A stretch of DNA of 64,000 bases from Streptomyces sp. NRRL WC-3605 (GTDB lineage: Bacteria; Actinomycetota; Actinomycetes; Streptomycetales; Streptomycetaceae): positions 62,001 to 126,000 of the forward strand of contig NZ_LLZN01000035.1 of NCBI RefSeq assembly GCF_001509795.1. Direction: 5' to 3'. The position numbers were made by a program, and so were the translations under genes. The notes beneath the pieces were generated by a model, which had not been told where the DNA came from, did no database searches, and worked only from the letters and a program-made list of their open reading frames with translations. Below are positions 18,629-28,332 of this stretch, one piece after another. Within the stretch, counting starts at the first letter, position 1, and the number at the start of each line of letters is the position of its first letter.

Positions 18629-19330
18629 ATGCCGTACGAACCGCCTACCCACACCGTCGAGCGCTCCCTCCGAGCCACGACCGGAGCGAAGATCATTGCC
18701 GGTGTCGACGAGGTCGGGCGCGGTGCCTGGGCCGGTCCTGTCACCGTCTGTGCCGCGATCACCGGTCTGCGCAGGCCCCCGGAGGGGCTCACGGACTCCA
18801 AGCTGCTCACCGTCAGACGCCGCACCGAACTCGCGGAGACGCTGCGGAGCTGGGTGACGTCCTACGCCCTCGGGCACGCGTCCCCGGAGGAGATCGACGA
18901 GCGGGGGATGACGGCCGCGCTGCGCCTCGCCGCCGTGCGCGCCCTGGAGGCGCTGCCGGTCCGGCCCGACGCGGTCATCCTCGACGGCAAGCACGACTAC
19001 CTCGGCACCCCCTGGCGGGTCCGTACGGTGATCAAGGGTGACCAGTCGTGCGTGGCGGTGGCCGCGGCCTCCGTGATCGCCAAGGTCCAGCGCGACAAAA
19101 TGATGGCCGAACTGGGTATCGACCATGCAGACTTCGGTTTCGCGGACAACGCCGGGTATCCGTCGCCCGTGCACAAGGCCGCGCTGGCGGAGCGGGGACC
19201 CACCCCGTACCACCGGCTGTCGTGGGCGTATCTTGATGCGCTGCCCCGGTGGCGGCACCTCAAGAAGGTCCGCACGTGGGTGGAAGAAAGCGTTCCGGCG
19301 ATCGAGGGTCAGCTCGGCTTCGATTTCTGA
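18629..19330 (+). CDS. rnhB: Ribonuclease HII
   Basis: This 233-residue enzyme removes ribonucleotides and RNA primers from RNA-DNA hybrids. The catalytic acidic residues are visible in [16 protein letters not shown] (Asp-Glu), [11 protein letters not shown] (Asp) and [11 protein letters not shown] (Asp). There is a GSHHD-like region in [11 protein letters not shown]. The protein runs slightly long at the N-terminus, starting [15 protein letters not shown], as in other Streptomyces. ATG 18629 follows AAGGGCGCC. It stands with recQ and other maintenance genes. Confidence 0.93.
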   Translation: MPYEPPTHTVERSLRATTGAKIIAGVDEVGRGAWAGPVTVCAAITGLRRPPEGLTDSKLLTVRRRTELAETLRSWVTSYALGHASPEEIDERGMTAALRLAAVRALEALPVRPDAVILDGKHDYLGTPWRVRTVIKGDQSCVAVAAASVIAKVQRDKMMAELGIDHADFGFADNAGYPSPVHKAALAERGPTPYHRLSWAYLDALPRWRHLKKVRTWVEESVPAIEGQLGFDF

Positions 19331-19398
19331 CCTTTCCGCTCGCACTTGTGTGCCACCCGCTGGCGCCAACCGGACCAGCGTTTGATAAAAATCAGCTC

Positions 19399-20040
19399 AT
19401 GCCTCTCATTCCCGAGGAGCCTCAGATTCACGAGAGTGCCCAGGGTCCCCGCGCCACTCCGGCCAGCGGCCGCACCGCGCCGACCCCTCGCCCCGTCCCC
19501 GGCCCCCGCCCCGCGGCTCCGCCGCGTCCCGGCCGCCCCGGGCCCCTGCGGCCCACGCCGCCGGCACAACGCACCCCGCGTGACGTGGGCGCCGTCAAGC
19601 CCGGCCCGTCGGCTCCTGCCGCTGCCGCCGTCTCGGCTCCGGCCCCGGCCGCCCCGCAGATCCAGCTGATCCCGGCCTCGCCCGAGGGTGCGCTCGACGC
19701 CGCCGAGGAAGCCGTCGACCTGCTCCTCGACTCGGGGCGTGCCCCCGGGGAGGTGCTGGTGATCACGACCGGTGAACAGCATCCGTGGGCCGCCCACGAG
19801 CTGTCGTTCGGCGAGGCCGCCTACTGGGCGCAGCACGACGCGGGAGACGACGTCTTCTACGCCGACGCCTCCATGGCCGGCCGTGCGGCGTCGCGCCAGG
19901 TCGTCGTCGTCGCGCTGAACGGCGGGACCGACGAGGTGGCCGCAACGACGTTGCCGTTGGCCCTCGGCCGGGCCGGTGCCCTGCTGATCGTCTGCGGCGA
20001 CCCGCAGCGCATCAACTCGGTGCTGGGCGCGGGCGTCTGA
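19399..20040 (+). CDS. Conserved hypothetical protein with Pro/Ala-rich N-terminus
   Basis: A 213-residue protein of unknown function. Residues 1-95 are rich in Pro, Ala and Arg and probably disordered; residues about 100-213 form a globular alpha-beta domain (GEVLVITTGEQHPWAAHEL, RQVVVVALNGGTDE, GALLIVCGDPQRI). That domain has the look of the C-terminal segment of UvrD-like helicase proteins, in which similar strands end in a loss-of-function fold; this is a weak impression only. ATG 19399 follows the AT-rich GATAAAAATC. It follows rnhB by 68 bases. Confidence 0.65.
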   Translation: MPLIPEEPQIHESAQGPRATPASGRTAPTPRPVPGPRPAAPPRPGRPGPLRPTPPAQRTPRDVGAVKPGPSAPAAAAVSAPAPAAPQIQLIPASPEGALDAAEEAVDLLLDSGRAPGEVLVITTGEQHPWAAHELSFGEAAYWAQHDAGDDVFYADASMAGRAASRQVVVVALNGGTDEVAATTLPLALGRAGALLIVCGDPQRINSVLGAGV

Positions 20041-20298
20041 GACGTCACCGGCTCCGTCGGCGGCCCGCACCCGGGCCGGGCGCCGCGTGACACGCGCGCG
20101 CGTGCGACGCAGGTGTGCCCCCGGGCGGGCCGGCCTCCCCGCGTACGCCGGACTGTCCACGGGGCCGGATGCCGGGGCGGTCCTCGGTCCCCGCTGTGCG
20201 CGTGGGCGTTCGGATGCCGGGGTGTACTCGATCGGGCTCACGGCGCCCGGTGGTGGCGAGGACCACGCACCGGGGCCGTCGGCTGTCTCGGGATCCGC

Positions 20299-20934
20299 TC
20301 AGCGGGCCGCCGCGCGCCGCAGGACTTCCGACGCCGCGCCGCCGGTACGGGGCATGGGCAGCGGGGACTCGGACGTGGCGAACGGCTCCGGCGTCGAGTC
20401 GGTGTTCGGGCGGCGGCCGCCCCGGCCCTCCCCGAGGACCTGCCAGCCGTCACGGGTCAGCGTGATGTATGCCCCGCAGCGCAGGCCGTGCAGCGTGCAG
20501 GCGTCCCTCAGCCCCCACATCCAGGCGCCGTCCTCCTCCGTCCAACGCCCGTCGCCCTCGCGGCAGTACAGCAGGACCGCGGTGCGCACCGGGGTGCGGC
20601 GCCGCAGGTCGTGCGGGATGACGCGACGGAGCTGGGACAGCAGGGCGTTGCGCATCATCCAGCCGTCGGCGGGTGCCGAGCGGCGGACGAACGACGCGCT
20701 CGCCCGCAGCCGTTCGTCCGGATCGAGGACGGCCACGATCGCGGTCGACGGCTTGGGGCGATGCCGGGAGTGGAGCCCGCTGACGACCTCGCGGGGATTG
20801 CGCAGCAGCGGGATGCCCGCTGCGGTCCATTCGGCGGGTTCGAGCATGCGGGCCAGAGAGTTGGCGGATGCGGCGGGCAGGTCGGCTGACGTCGACGTGG
20901 ATGCCGCGGAGGACGGAGCGAATCCGAAGGTCAC
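20299..20934 (-). CDS. Conserved hypothetical protein
   Basis: A 211-residue protein with no recognised family. GTG 20934 is supported by GGGAGG six bases upstream. The sequence has a possible alpha-beta core (PSTAIVAVLDPDERL, RTPVRTAVLLYCREGDGRW, CGAYITLTRDGWQVLGEG) and an Arg-rich C-terminus. It is divergent from recQ and shares a 338-base intergenic region with it. Codon bias is typical for the chromosome. Confidence 0.6.
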   Translation of the reverse strand: MTFGFAPSSAASTSTSADLPAASANSLARMLEPAEWTAAGIPLLRNPREVVSGLHSRHRPKPSTAIVAVLDPDERLRASASFVRRSAPADGWMMRNALLSQLRRVIPHDLRRRTPVRTAVLLYCREGDGRWTEEDGAWMWGLRDACTLHGLRCGAYITLTRDGWQVLGEGRGGRRPNTDSTPEPFATSESPLPMPRTGGAASEVLRRAAAR

Positions 20935-21272
20935 GGTCCTCCCTTCGGCTACGCGCCCACACTGAGGGCGAGGTCGGATTCGGGGGAGCGCGCACCGCAG
21001 CAGAGCCCTACCGGACCACGGACGAGCCGTGCGGGGAGCGGACTTCAATTCTTCCTGGCGAACCTGGTTGCGGCAACGAGCAATTGGCGTCGCCGACCGA
21101 TATCTGATGGCTCGAGAGTTATATCCCTACCCAGATATGCCCCGCGTGACGCATCCGCGGGCGCTCGGGAGACGGTCGGCGGGGACCCGGGACCGCGCCG
21201 GAAACCGCACGTGAGAGGGCTGTCACCTGCTGTGAGTGGCTGACCTGCCCGGTCATCGGGTTGCATGGAGAC
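20935..21272. other. Divergent intergenic region upstream of recQ
   Basis: An AT-richer patch (21040-21140, including GATATCTGATGG and GAGAGTTATATCCC) stands out from the GC-rich surroundings and probably contains one or both promoters. I saw no gene and no LexA box. Confidence 0.4.
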
Positions 21273-23426
21273 ATGGACGACCAGGAGCTGCACACCGAAG
21301 CCGATGCCATCCTCGCCGAGCTCGTGGGCGATCCCGGGGCACGCCTGCGGGAGGACCAGTGGCAGGCGGTGGCGGCGCTGGTGCGCGAGCGCCGGCGGGC
21401 CCTGGTGGTCCAGCGGACCGGTTGGGGGAAGTCGGCGGTGTACTTCGTCGCGACGGCGCTGCTGCGCCGGCGGGGCGCGGGGCCGACGGTGATCGTCTCG
21501 CCGCTGCTCGCGCTGATGCGCAACCAGGTCGAGTCGGCGGCGCGGGCCGGTATCCGCGCGCGGACCATCAACTCGGCCAACCCCGAGGAGTGGGAGACCA
21601 TCCACGGCGAGATCGAGCGCGGCGAGACCGATGTGCTCCTCGTCAGCCCCGAGCGCCTCAACTCCGTGGACTTCCGCGACCAGATGCTGCCCAAGCTGGC
21701 GGCCACGACCGGTCTGCTCGTGGTCGACGAGGCGCACTGCATCTCCGACTGGGGCCATGACTTCCGCCCCGACTACCGGCGGCTGCGGGCCATGCTCGCC
21801 GAGCTGTCACCCGGTGTGCCCGTGCTGGCCACGACGGCGACGGCCAACGCGCGCGTGACCGCAGACGTGGCGGAGCAGCTGGGCACCGGCGCGGGAGAGG
21901 CCCTGGTGCTGCGCGGACCGCTGGAGCGGGAGAGCCTGCGGCTGGGCGTGGTCCGGCTGCCGGACGCCGCGCACCGCCTCGCCTGGCTCGCGGAGCACTT
22001 CGACGAGCTGCCGGGCTCGGGCATCGTCTACACGCTCACGGTCGCCGCGGCCGAGGAGGCCACCGCGTTCCTGCGGCAGCGGGGATTTCCTGTCGCGTCC
22101 TACACGGGCCGCACCGAGAACGCCGACCGGCTGCAGGCCGAGAACGACCTCCTGGCGAACCGGGTCAAGGCTCTGATCGCGACCTCCGCCCTCGGCATGG
22201 GCTTCGACAAGCCCGACCTGGGCTTCGTGGTGCACCTCGGTTCGCCCTCCTCGCCCATCGCCTACTACCAGCAGGTCGGACGGGCCGGCCGTGGCGTCGA
22301 GCACGCCGACGTCCTGCTGCTGCCGGGGCAGGAGGACGAGGCGATCTGGCGCTACTTCGCGGACACCGCCTTCCCGCCCGAGGCGCAGGTCCGCCAGACC
22401 CTCGCCGCGCTCGCGGACGCGGGACGCCCGCTGTCCGTGCCGGCGCTGGAGGCGACGGTCGACCTGCGCCGCAGCAGGCTGGAGACGATGCTCAAGGTGC
22501 TGGACGTCGACGGCGCGGTGAAGCGGGTCAAGGGCGGCTGGACGGCGACCGGCGCCGCGTGGGTGTACGACGCCGAACGCTACGCGCGCGTGGCGCGTCA
22601 GAGGGCGGCGGAGCAGCAGGCGATGCGCGACTACGTCGGCACGTCCCGGTGCCGGATGGAGTTCCTGCGCGAGCAGCTGGACGACGAGGGGGCCGCCCCG
22701 TGCGGCCGCTGCGACAACTGCGCCGGTCCCTGGGCCGACGCCTCCGTCTCGCCGGATACGCTGAACGGCGCGGCCAAGGAACTGGACCGGCCCGGCGTGG
22801 AGATCGAACCGCGCCGGATGTGGCCGACCGGGATGCCCGCGCTGGGCGTCGAACTCAAGGGCCGCATCCCCGCCGGTGAGCAGTGCTCGACAGGACGTGC
22901 TCTGGGGCGGCTCTCGGACATCGGCTGGGGCAACCGGCTGCGCCCGCTGCTCGCCGAGAACGCGCCCGACGGCCCGGTCCCGGACGACGTGCTGAAGGCC
23001 GTCGTGGCCGTCCTCGCCGACTGGGCGCGCTCCCCGGGCGGCTGGGCCCCGGACGTCCCCGATGCCGTGGAGCGACCCGTGGGCGTCGTCGCCGTGCCGT
23101 CGCTGACCCGGCCCGAGCTGGTGGGCTCCCTCGCGCGCGGGGTCGCGTCGATCGGCCGGCTGCCGTTCCTGGGCGCGTTGACGTACGCCGGGGAGGACGG
23201 CGCGCACCTGGCCCGGCGCAGCAACTCCGCCCAGCGCCTCAAGGGGCTGTCCGAGGCGTTCATGGTCTCCGGGGACCTGGCCGACGCGCTGGCCGGTACG
23301 CCGGGTCCCGTGCTGCTGGTGGACGACTGCACCGACACCGGCTGGACGCTGGCGGTCGCCGCGCGGCTGCTGCGCAGGGCGGGCAGCGGGGAGGTGCTTC
23401 CGCTGGTGCTGGCGGCTACGGGGTGA
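21273..23426 (+). CDS. recQ: RecQ-family DNA helicase with C-terminal phosphoribosyltransferase-like domain
   Basis: The 717-residue protein starts as a RecQ helicase: Walker A RTGWGKSAVYF, DEAH box VVDEAHCISDWGHDFRPDYR, motif VI QQVGRAGRG, then the RecQ zinc-binding cysteines CRMEFLREQ and CGRCDNC. Beyond residue 520 the usual HRDC domain is replaced by a region ending VLLVDDCTDTGWTLAVAA, the PRPP-binding loop signature of ComF-type phosphoribosyltransferases. ATG 21273 has GGAG close upstream; a TTG four codons earlier is the alternative. It should unwind forked DNA in recombination repair; the role of the C-terminal domain is unknown. Confidence 0.9.
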   Translation: MDDQELHTEADAILAELVGDPGARLREDQWQAVAALVRERRRALVVQRTGWGKSAVYFVATALLRRRGAGPTVIVSPLLALMRNQVESAARAGIRARTINSANPEEWETIHGEIERGETDVLLVSPERLNSVDFRDQMLPKLAATTGLLVVDEAHCISDWGHDFRPDYRRLRAMLAELSPGVPVLATTATANARVTADVAEQLGTGAGEALVLRGPLERESLRLGVVRLPDAAHRLAWLAEHFDELPGSGIVYTLTVAAAEEATAFLRQRGFPVASYTGRTENADRLQAENDLLANRVKALIATSALGMGFDKPDLGFVVHLGSPSSPIAYYQQVGRAGRGVEHADVLLLPGQEDEAIWRYFADTAFPPEAQVRQTLAALADAGRPLSVPALEATVDLRRSRLETMLKVLDVDGAVKRVKGGWTATGAAWVYDAERYARVARQRAAEQQAMRDYVGTSRCRMEFLREQLDDEGAAPCGRCDNCAGPWADASVSPDTLNGAAKELDRPGVEIEPRRMWPTGMPALGVELKGRIPAGEQCSTGRALGRLSDIGWGNRLRPLLAENAPDGPVPDDVLKAVVAVLADWARSPGGWAPDVPDAVERPVGVVAVPSLTRPELVGSLARGVASIGRLPFLGALTYAGEDGAHLARRSNSAQRLKGLSEAFMVSGDLADALAGTPGPVLLVDDCTDTGWTLAVAARLLRRAGSGEVLPLVLAATG

Positions 23427-23526
23427 TGAGAGCCCCGGTGGGGGTGACGGACGCTGTTGTCGTGTCCCTGGTCGGACTTATCCACAGGCTCAACCGGAGT
23501 TTTGCGTTCCGCGAGATCGTCGGCGC

Positions 23527-25179
23527 ATGACGAACCACAGCGGAACGACCGGAACCCCCGACAACGACGACACCGTGGGCGGCGAGCGGCAGCGCGCCCG
23601 GCGGGCCACCGACCTCGACCGCGTCCCTGCGGTGCGGGAGCGCCCTCTGCCCGAGCACCAGGTCACCCTGCGCACCCCCGAGGAGCTGGCCGACGCCCTG
23701 CCGTATCTGCTGGGGTACCGCCCGGAGGACAGCATCGTGCTGGTCGCGCTGCACGACGCGGACGGCCGGGGCCGGTTCGGCGGCCGTGCCCGCCTCGGCA
23801 TCCCCGCGAGCGCCGACGACTGGGACTCCGCCGCGGGGCAGCTGGCCCAGGGCCTCGTGACCGGCAGCGAGCGCAGGGGCGCCAAGCCGGAGCAGATGGT
23901 CGCCTTCCTCTGCCAGGAACCGGCGCCGGGCGGGACGGGACGGCAGGTCATGGAGCGGCTTCGCCCCCTGGCCCAGAAGACGCGCCTCGCCTGCGGCGGC
24001 CTGGACGTCCCCGTCGTCGAGGCGCTGTGCATCTCCGACGGCCGCTTCTGGTCCTACTGCTGCGACCGTGAGGAGTGCTGCCCGCCCGAGGGCCGGCCCA
24101 TGGGCCTCCCGGGCACCTCCGTCCTGGCGGCGGCCGCCGCCTACGCCGGGGTCCAGGTCCGCGGCTCCCTCCGTCAGCTGAGGGCGCGCCTCCAGCCCCT
24201 GGAGACCGGGGCGGCGCTGGAGCAGGAGGTCGCCCTCGACACCGTGGCCCTGGAGCTGGTCCCCAGGGTCCTCGACCAGGCCAGGCGGGCCGGCGTCGCG
24301 ACCGAGACCCTGGAGCTGGCCGGGCGGATGCTGCGCCGGTTCGCCGAGGGCCCGGTCCTGCCCGAAGCGCTCGTCGCGGACCTCCGCGACGACGAACTGC
24401 TCACACACGAGGAGGCGGCGCGGCTCATTCTGGGCCTCCAGGACCGGGCGACCCGGGACCGCGTGGCCGAGTGGATGGAGGGCGGCGAAGCCGCTCCCGC
24501 GCTCCGGCTGTGGAGGGCGCTCGCGCGGCGCTGCGTGCGGCCGTACCACGAGCACGCGGCCGCGCCTCTGACGCTGGCCGGCTGGGTCGCGTGGTCGAGC
24601 GGCGACGACCTGGAGGCCCGGGAAGCCTTCGCCATGGCCCTCGCGGCCGACCCCGACTACCTCTTCGCCCGCCTCCTGCACCAGGCCTGCAACGAAGGGC
24701 TGGACCCGGAGTCCATCCGCCGCTGCCTCCGGGCGGAACGCACCGGGCGGAGCCGGAGGAGCGCGGAGGCGGCGGAGCCGTCGGGGGCGGCATCGGCCGA
24801 GGCGGCATCGGCGGAGGTGCCGGGGGAGCCGTCAGGGAAGGCGCCGGCGGAGCCGTCGGGGGAGATGCCGGACGAGCCGGAGGCACCGGACGAGGAGGAG
24901 GCACCGGACGATTCGGAGACACCGGACGATTCGGAGGCGCGCCGCCTCGCGCGCTCCCGCCACCCCTCGGCCGCCCGCCGGGACGGCTCCCGCGCGACGA
25001 AGAGTCCCGGACGGGAGCGACGGGCCGGGGTCCCCCGCCCGCGTACGGCCGCCGGCACGCACCCCGGGTCCACTCGCCCGGGAACCACTTCGCCCGACGC
25101 CTCGAACGGGACGGCAGACCGGGCCCGGAAGAAGAAGCCGGTACGGGGGGAGCGCGGCCCGTCCGGACGGAGGGTGTGA
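23527..25179 (+). CDS. DUF4192 domain-containing protein
   Basis: The 550-residue protein has the DUF4192 opening HQVTLRTPEELADALPYLLGY followed by PEDSIVLVALHD, the family hallmark, through about residue 400. The remaining 150 residues are acidic, repetitive Glu/Pro/Ser/Ala (PSGAASAEAASAEVP and EAPDDSETPDDSEA) then a basic tail, probably disordered. No function is known for the family, which is common in Actinobacteria. It starts 100 bases after recQ. No membrane segment is obvious. Confidence 0.78.
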   Translation: MTNHSGTTGTPDNDDTVGGERQRARRATDLDRVPAVRERPLPEHQVTLRTPEELADALPYLLGYRPEDSIVLVALHDADGRGRFGGRARLGIPASADDWDSAAGQLAQGLVTGSERRGAKPEQMVAFLCQEPAPGGTGRQVMERLRPLAQKTRLACGGLDVPVVEALCISDGRFWSYCCDREECCPPEGRPMGLPGTSVLAAAAAYAGVQVRGSLRQLRARLQPLETGAALEQEVALDTVALELVPRVLDQARRAGVATETLELAGRMLRRFAEGPVLPEALVADLRDDELLTHEEAARLILGLQDRATRDRVAEWMEGGEAAPALRLWRALARRCVRPYHEHAAAPLTLAGWVAWSSGDDLEAREAFAMALAADPDYLFARLLHQACNEGLDPESIRRCLRAERTGRSRRSAEAAEPSGAASAEAASAEVPGEPSGKAPAEPSGEMPDEPEAPDEEEAPDDSETPDDSEARRLARSRHPSAARRDGSRATKSPGRERRAGVPRPRTAAGTHPGSTRPGTTSPDASNGTADRARKKKPVRGERGPSGRRV

Positions 25180-25282
25180 CGGGGGCGGGGGTACGGGCGC
25201 GTGAGGAGGCGTGTGCGAAACCCGGTGTGACACCGGTCCGCGGCCGGATTGCGATCACCTCGCCCATAGAAGGGAGTGTTTA

Positions 25283-25297
25283 TCGTCAGGCAGACGA
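25283..25297. promoter_or_regulatory. Inverted repeat upstream of the NUDIX gene
   Basis: TCGTC AGGCA GACGA, flanked by TA on each side, lies 14 bases before the ATG at 25311. The place and shape suit an autoregulatory operator of an NrtR-like protein. Confidence 0.45.
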
Positions 25298-25310
25298 CTA
25301 TGATCGCCGC

Positions 25311-26069
25311 ATGCCCTACGACCCGTCAGCCTTTCCGCCCTTCGCCGTCACCGTGGACCTGGTCGTGCTGACCGTGCGCCGTCACGCCTTGTGCGCACTG
25401 GCGGTCCGCAGGGGGGAGCCCCCGTTCCAGGGGCGCTGGGCGCTTCCCGGCGGGTTCGTGCGGGCCGACGAGGACTTGGCCCAGGCAGCGGCACGCGAGT
25501 TGGCCGAGGAGACCGGTCTCCAGGCCCACGATCCGGGCGCCCCGGCCCAGGACTACGGGGCCCACCTGGAACAGCTCGCGACCTACGGCGACCCCGATCG
25601 GGACCCCCGGATGCGGGTCGTCAGCGTGGCCCACCTGGCGCTCGCCCCCGACCTGCCCGCCCCCACGGCGGGCGGCGACGCGAGCAACGCGCGATGGGCC
25701 CCCGTCGACGAACTGCTGCAGCAGGGCGGCTACGGCCGGGACGGCGAGCCCGTCGCGCCGCTCGCCTTCGACCACGCGCGGATCCTCTCCGACGGAGTGG
25801 AACGAGCCCGGTCCAAGATCGAGTACTCGTCGCTGGCCACGGCGTTCTGCCCCGCCGAATTCACCGTGGGCGAGCTGCGCCGTGTGTACGAGGCGGTGTG
25901 GGGAGTGGCGCTCGACCCGCGCAACTTCCATCGCAAGGTGACGGGAACACCCGGGTTCCTGGTCCCGACCGGCGGCACCACCACGCGCCAAGGCGGGCGC
26001 CCCGCGCAGCTGTTCCGCGCCGGCGGGGCGACGCTGCTCAATCCCCCGATGCTGCGCCCCGAGGTCTGA
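25311..26069 (+). CDS. NUDIX hydrolase / NrtR-like regulator
   Basis: A 252-residue two-domain protein. Residues 10-150 are a NUDIX domain with a complete Nudix box (GFVRADE, seven residues, RELAEETGL), so it may still hydrolyse ADP-ribose or another nucleoside diphosphate derivative. Residues 160-252 (KIEYSSLATAFCPAEFTVGE and FTVGELRRVYEAVWGVALD) form the winged helix-like domain of the NrtR family, with FHRKV as recognition part. NrtR proteins usually repress NAD metabolism genes, but none lies nearby. ATG 25311 is preceded by a palindrome that fits autoregulation. Confidence 0.82.
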   Translation: MPYDPSAFPPFAVTVDLVVLTVRRHALCALAVRRGEPPFQGRWALPGGFVRADEDLAQAAARELAEETGLQAHDPGAPAQDYGAHLEQLATYGDPDRDPRMRVVSVAHLALAPDLPAPTAGGDASNARWAPVDELLQQGGYGRDGEPVAPLAFDHARILSDGVERARSKIEYSSLATAFCPAEFTVGELRRVYEAVWGVALDPRNFHRKVTGTPGFLVPTGGTTTRQGGRPAQLFRAGGATLLNPPMLRPEV

Positions 26070-26220
26070 CGCGGGCGTCCGCACGGCGGGCACCACGGCG
26101 TTCCGGCGCGGACGTACTGGAGGGCGGGGAGCCGGGTCCGGCCCGGTCGTGTGGAAGGGGTCCCGGCAGCGGGCCTTGCCCTACCCGAAAAAACGGACAT
26201 AGCGCGCTATCTTGCTGCGG

Positions 26221-28269
26221 GTGATCCAGGCCATCGGATTGACCAGCGACCCTCGCAAGGACCTTCCCCCCGCCGTCGACGACGTCTCGTTCGAGGCGAG
26301 TGCGGGACGTGTCACCGCGTTGCTCGGAGGCCCGGGCTCGGGCAAGACCACGGTCCTCAGACTCATGCTCGAACTCCAACGGGGCCGTGGCGTCACGTAC
26401 TTCAGGGGCCGCCCCCTGCACCGCATCGCCCACCCCTCGCGCGAGGTGGGCGTGGTCCTCGGGGACGTGCCGGGACATCCGTCCCGCACGGTCCGCGGTC
26501 ATCTGCGGATGCTCTGCGCGGCGGCAGGCGTCCCCGCCCGGCGCGCCGACGAGGTGCTGGAGGTGGTCGGCCTCGTCAGCCTCCGCGACGAACGGCTCTC
26601 CACACTCTCGCGCGGCATGGACCGCCGTCTGGGGCTGGCCTGCGCCCTGCTGACCGATCCGCACACCCTCGTGCTCGACAACCCCGCGGGCGGTCTCTCG
26701 ACGCGTGAGAAGCGCTGGCTGCACGGCATGCTGCGCGCGCACGTAGCCCAGGGCGGCACCGTCCTGCTCACCACCGCGGACCCCAAGGAGGCCGCCCGCA
26801 CCGCCGACCGGGTCGTCACCCTGGAGCGGGGCCGCGTCGTCGCCGACCAGGAGGCCGCCGACTTCGCCCGCACCCGGCTGCGCCCCCGGGTCGCCGTCCG
26901 CACCCCCCACGCCCCCCGCCTCGCCACCCTGCTCACCAAGGAGGCCCGCACCTCGCACCGCTCGGTCGAGGTCGTGCGCGAGAGCGGCAACCGGCTGTCC
27001 GTGTACGGCAGTACGTGCGCCGACGTGGGGGAGACGGCGTTCCGGCACGGCATCCCGGTGCACCAACTCGCCGACGAGATCGGTGACATGGGACCGGCCG
27101 CCGTGGCCGACCGATCGGCGGCCGACCGGTCCGCGGGCGAGGCGGCGCGGGCCGATGTGGCACCGCAGCGCAAGGCGGCCGCCACACGCTCCGCCGGATC
27201 CCGCGGCCAGACGGCGACCCGTGCCCGCGGCGGCGGCCCGACCGGCGCCGAGTCCTCCTCCGCCGGGGCGCCGGCGACCGCGTCCCAACCGGCGCGCAAG
27301 CGCCGTGAGCGGGCCGCAGCGGCACAGGAGGCCGCCGCCCGCACCCCGCAGGCGCGATCGGGCAACGAACAGAGGACCGAACCCGAGGCCGAGGTGGCCG
27401 AGCGCGGCGCCCCCAGGCAGCGAGCCGCCGAGGCGCGCTCCGCCGGTCCTGGCCCCGACGCGCTTCCCGAGCTCCCGCCCCCCATCTCCGTCCGCCCCGC
27501 CCCGAGCCCCCTCCGCCCCCTGCGCTACGAGCTGCGGCGCGCCGCCGGGGTCGGCACCGGGTTCGTCACCTGCGGGGTCGTGCTCCTGGTCTCCGCCGTC
27601 ACCGCCGTCGTACTTGCGCGGATCGGTCACACCCCCCGGCCCCGGCTGATGGCCGGGTGGCCCCAGCAGCTGCCGCTTCCGCCCGCGGCGCTCGGGGCCG
27701 GGCTGCTCGGCGCGCTCGCCTTCGGCGACGAGTTCCGCCATCCCGCGCTCGCCACCGACCGCGGCACCGTCCCGCGCCGGCTGGGGCTGCTGGCCGCGAA
27801 GCTCTTCGTCACCACCGCCACCGCCCTGCTGCTCGCGGTGCTCACCCTGGGCTGCGACATCGAGATGCTCTATCTCGTCTACGGCCGGGAGCTCGCGGAG
27901 GTGCCCTCGGACTGGCTTTCGCTGAGCGCCAGTTGGTTCGGGCTCGTCGTGGGGTGCGCGTGGGCCGGGGTCCTCGCGGCCGGGCTGTTCCGGTCCACCA
28001 CGGCGGGGCTCGCGGCGGTGGTCGCCGTGCCGGTGGCCGTCGTACCCGTCGTACAGAAGGTCGTGGAGGGACCGTCCGTGCGGACCGCGGCCGGGTTTCC
28101 GCTGCGGATGCGGGAGCTGCTGCTCAACCAGTGGCCGTTCGGCGGGGAGCGGTACGTGGAGGCCGCGGCGCGCCTGGTCGCCCAACCCGTGGGTGGTGCG
28201 CTGACGTTGTCCCTCGCCGCTCTGCTCGGCGCTTTTCTCTTCACGACCCTACGCGGCAAGGTCCGATGA
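26221..28269 (+). CDS. Fused ABC ATPase-permease protein with unusual catalytic residues
   Basis: This 682-residue protein joins an ABC ATPase (1-220) to an ABC-2-like membrane part (about 440-680, some six hydrophobic segments) through a 200-residue Ala/Arg/Glu-rich linker. Walker A GGPGSGKTT (Lys near 42) is intact. The signature reads LSRGMDRRLGL, Walker B is LVLDNPAGGL (Asn in place of the catalytic Glu), the H-loop is TTADPKEA with no His, and the Q-loop Gln is absent (VVLGDVPG). ATP binding is likely; efficient hydrolysis is doubtful. GTG 26221 or TTG 26212 may start it. It lies just upstream of whiH. Confidence 0.75.
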   Translation: MIQAIGLTSDPRKDLPPAVDDVSFEASAGRVTALLGGPGSGKTTVLRLMLELQRGRGVTYFRGRPLHRIAHPSREVGVVLGDVPGHPSRTVRGHLRMLCAAAGVPARRADEVLEVVGLVSLRDERLSTLSRGMDRRLGLACALLTDPHTLVLDNPAGGLSTREKRWLHGMLRAHVAQGGTVLLTTADPKEAARTADRVVTLERGRVVADQEAADFARTRLRPRVAVRTPHAPRLATLLTKEARTSHRSVEVVRESGNRLSVYGSTCADVGETAFRHGIPVHQLADEIGDMGPAAVADRSAADRSAGEAARADVAPQRKAAATRSAGSRGQTATRARGGGPTGAESSSAGAPATASQPARKRRERAAAAQEAAARTPQARSGNEQRTEPEAEVAERGAPRQRAAEARSAGPGPDALPELPPPISVRPAPSPLRPLRYELRRAAGVGTGFVTCGVVLLVSAVTAVVLARIGHTPRPRLMAGWPQQLPLPPAALGAGLLGALAFGDEFRHPALATDRGTVPRRLGLLAAKLFVTTATALLLAVLTLGCDIEMLYLVYGRELAEVPSDWLSLSASWFGLVVGCAWAGVLAAGLFRSTTAGLAAVVAVPVAVVPVVQKVVEGPSVRTAAGFPLRMRELLLNQWPFGGERYVEAAARLVAQPVGGALTLSLAALLGAFLFTTLRGKVR

Positions 28270-28332
28270 CGACTCTTCCCGCCCTTTTCTGAAGGGCGTT
28301 GAGCGCAACTCCCCAGGGATAGCTCATTTCTT

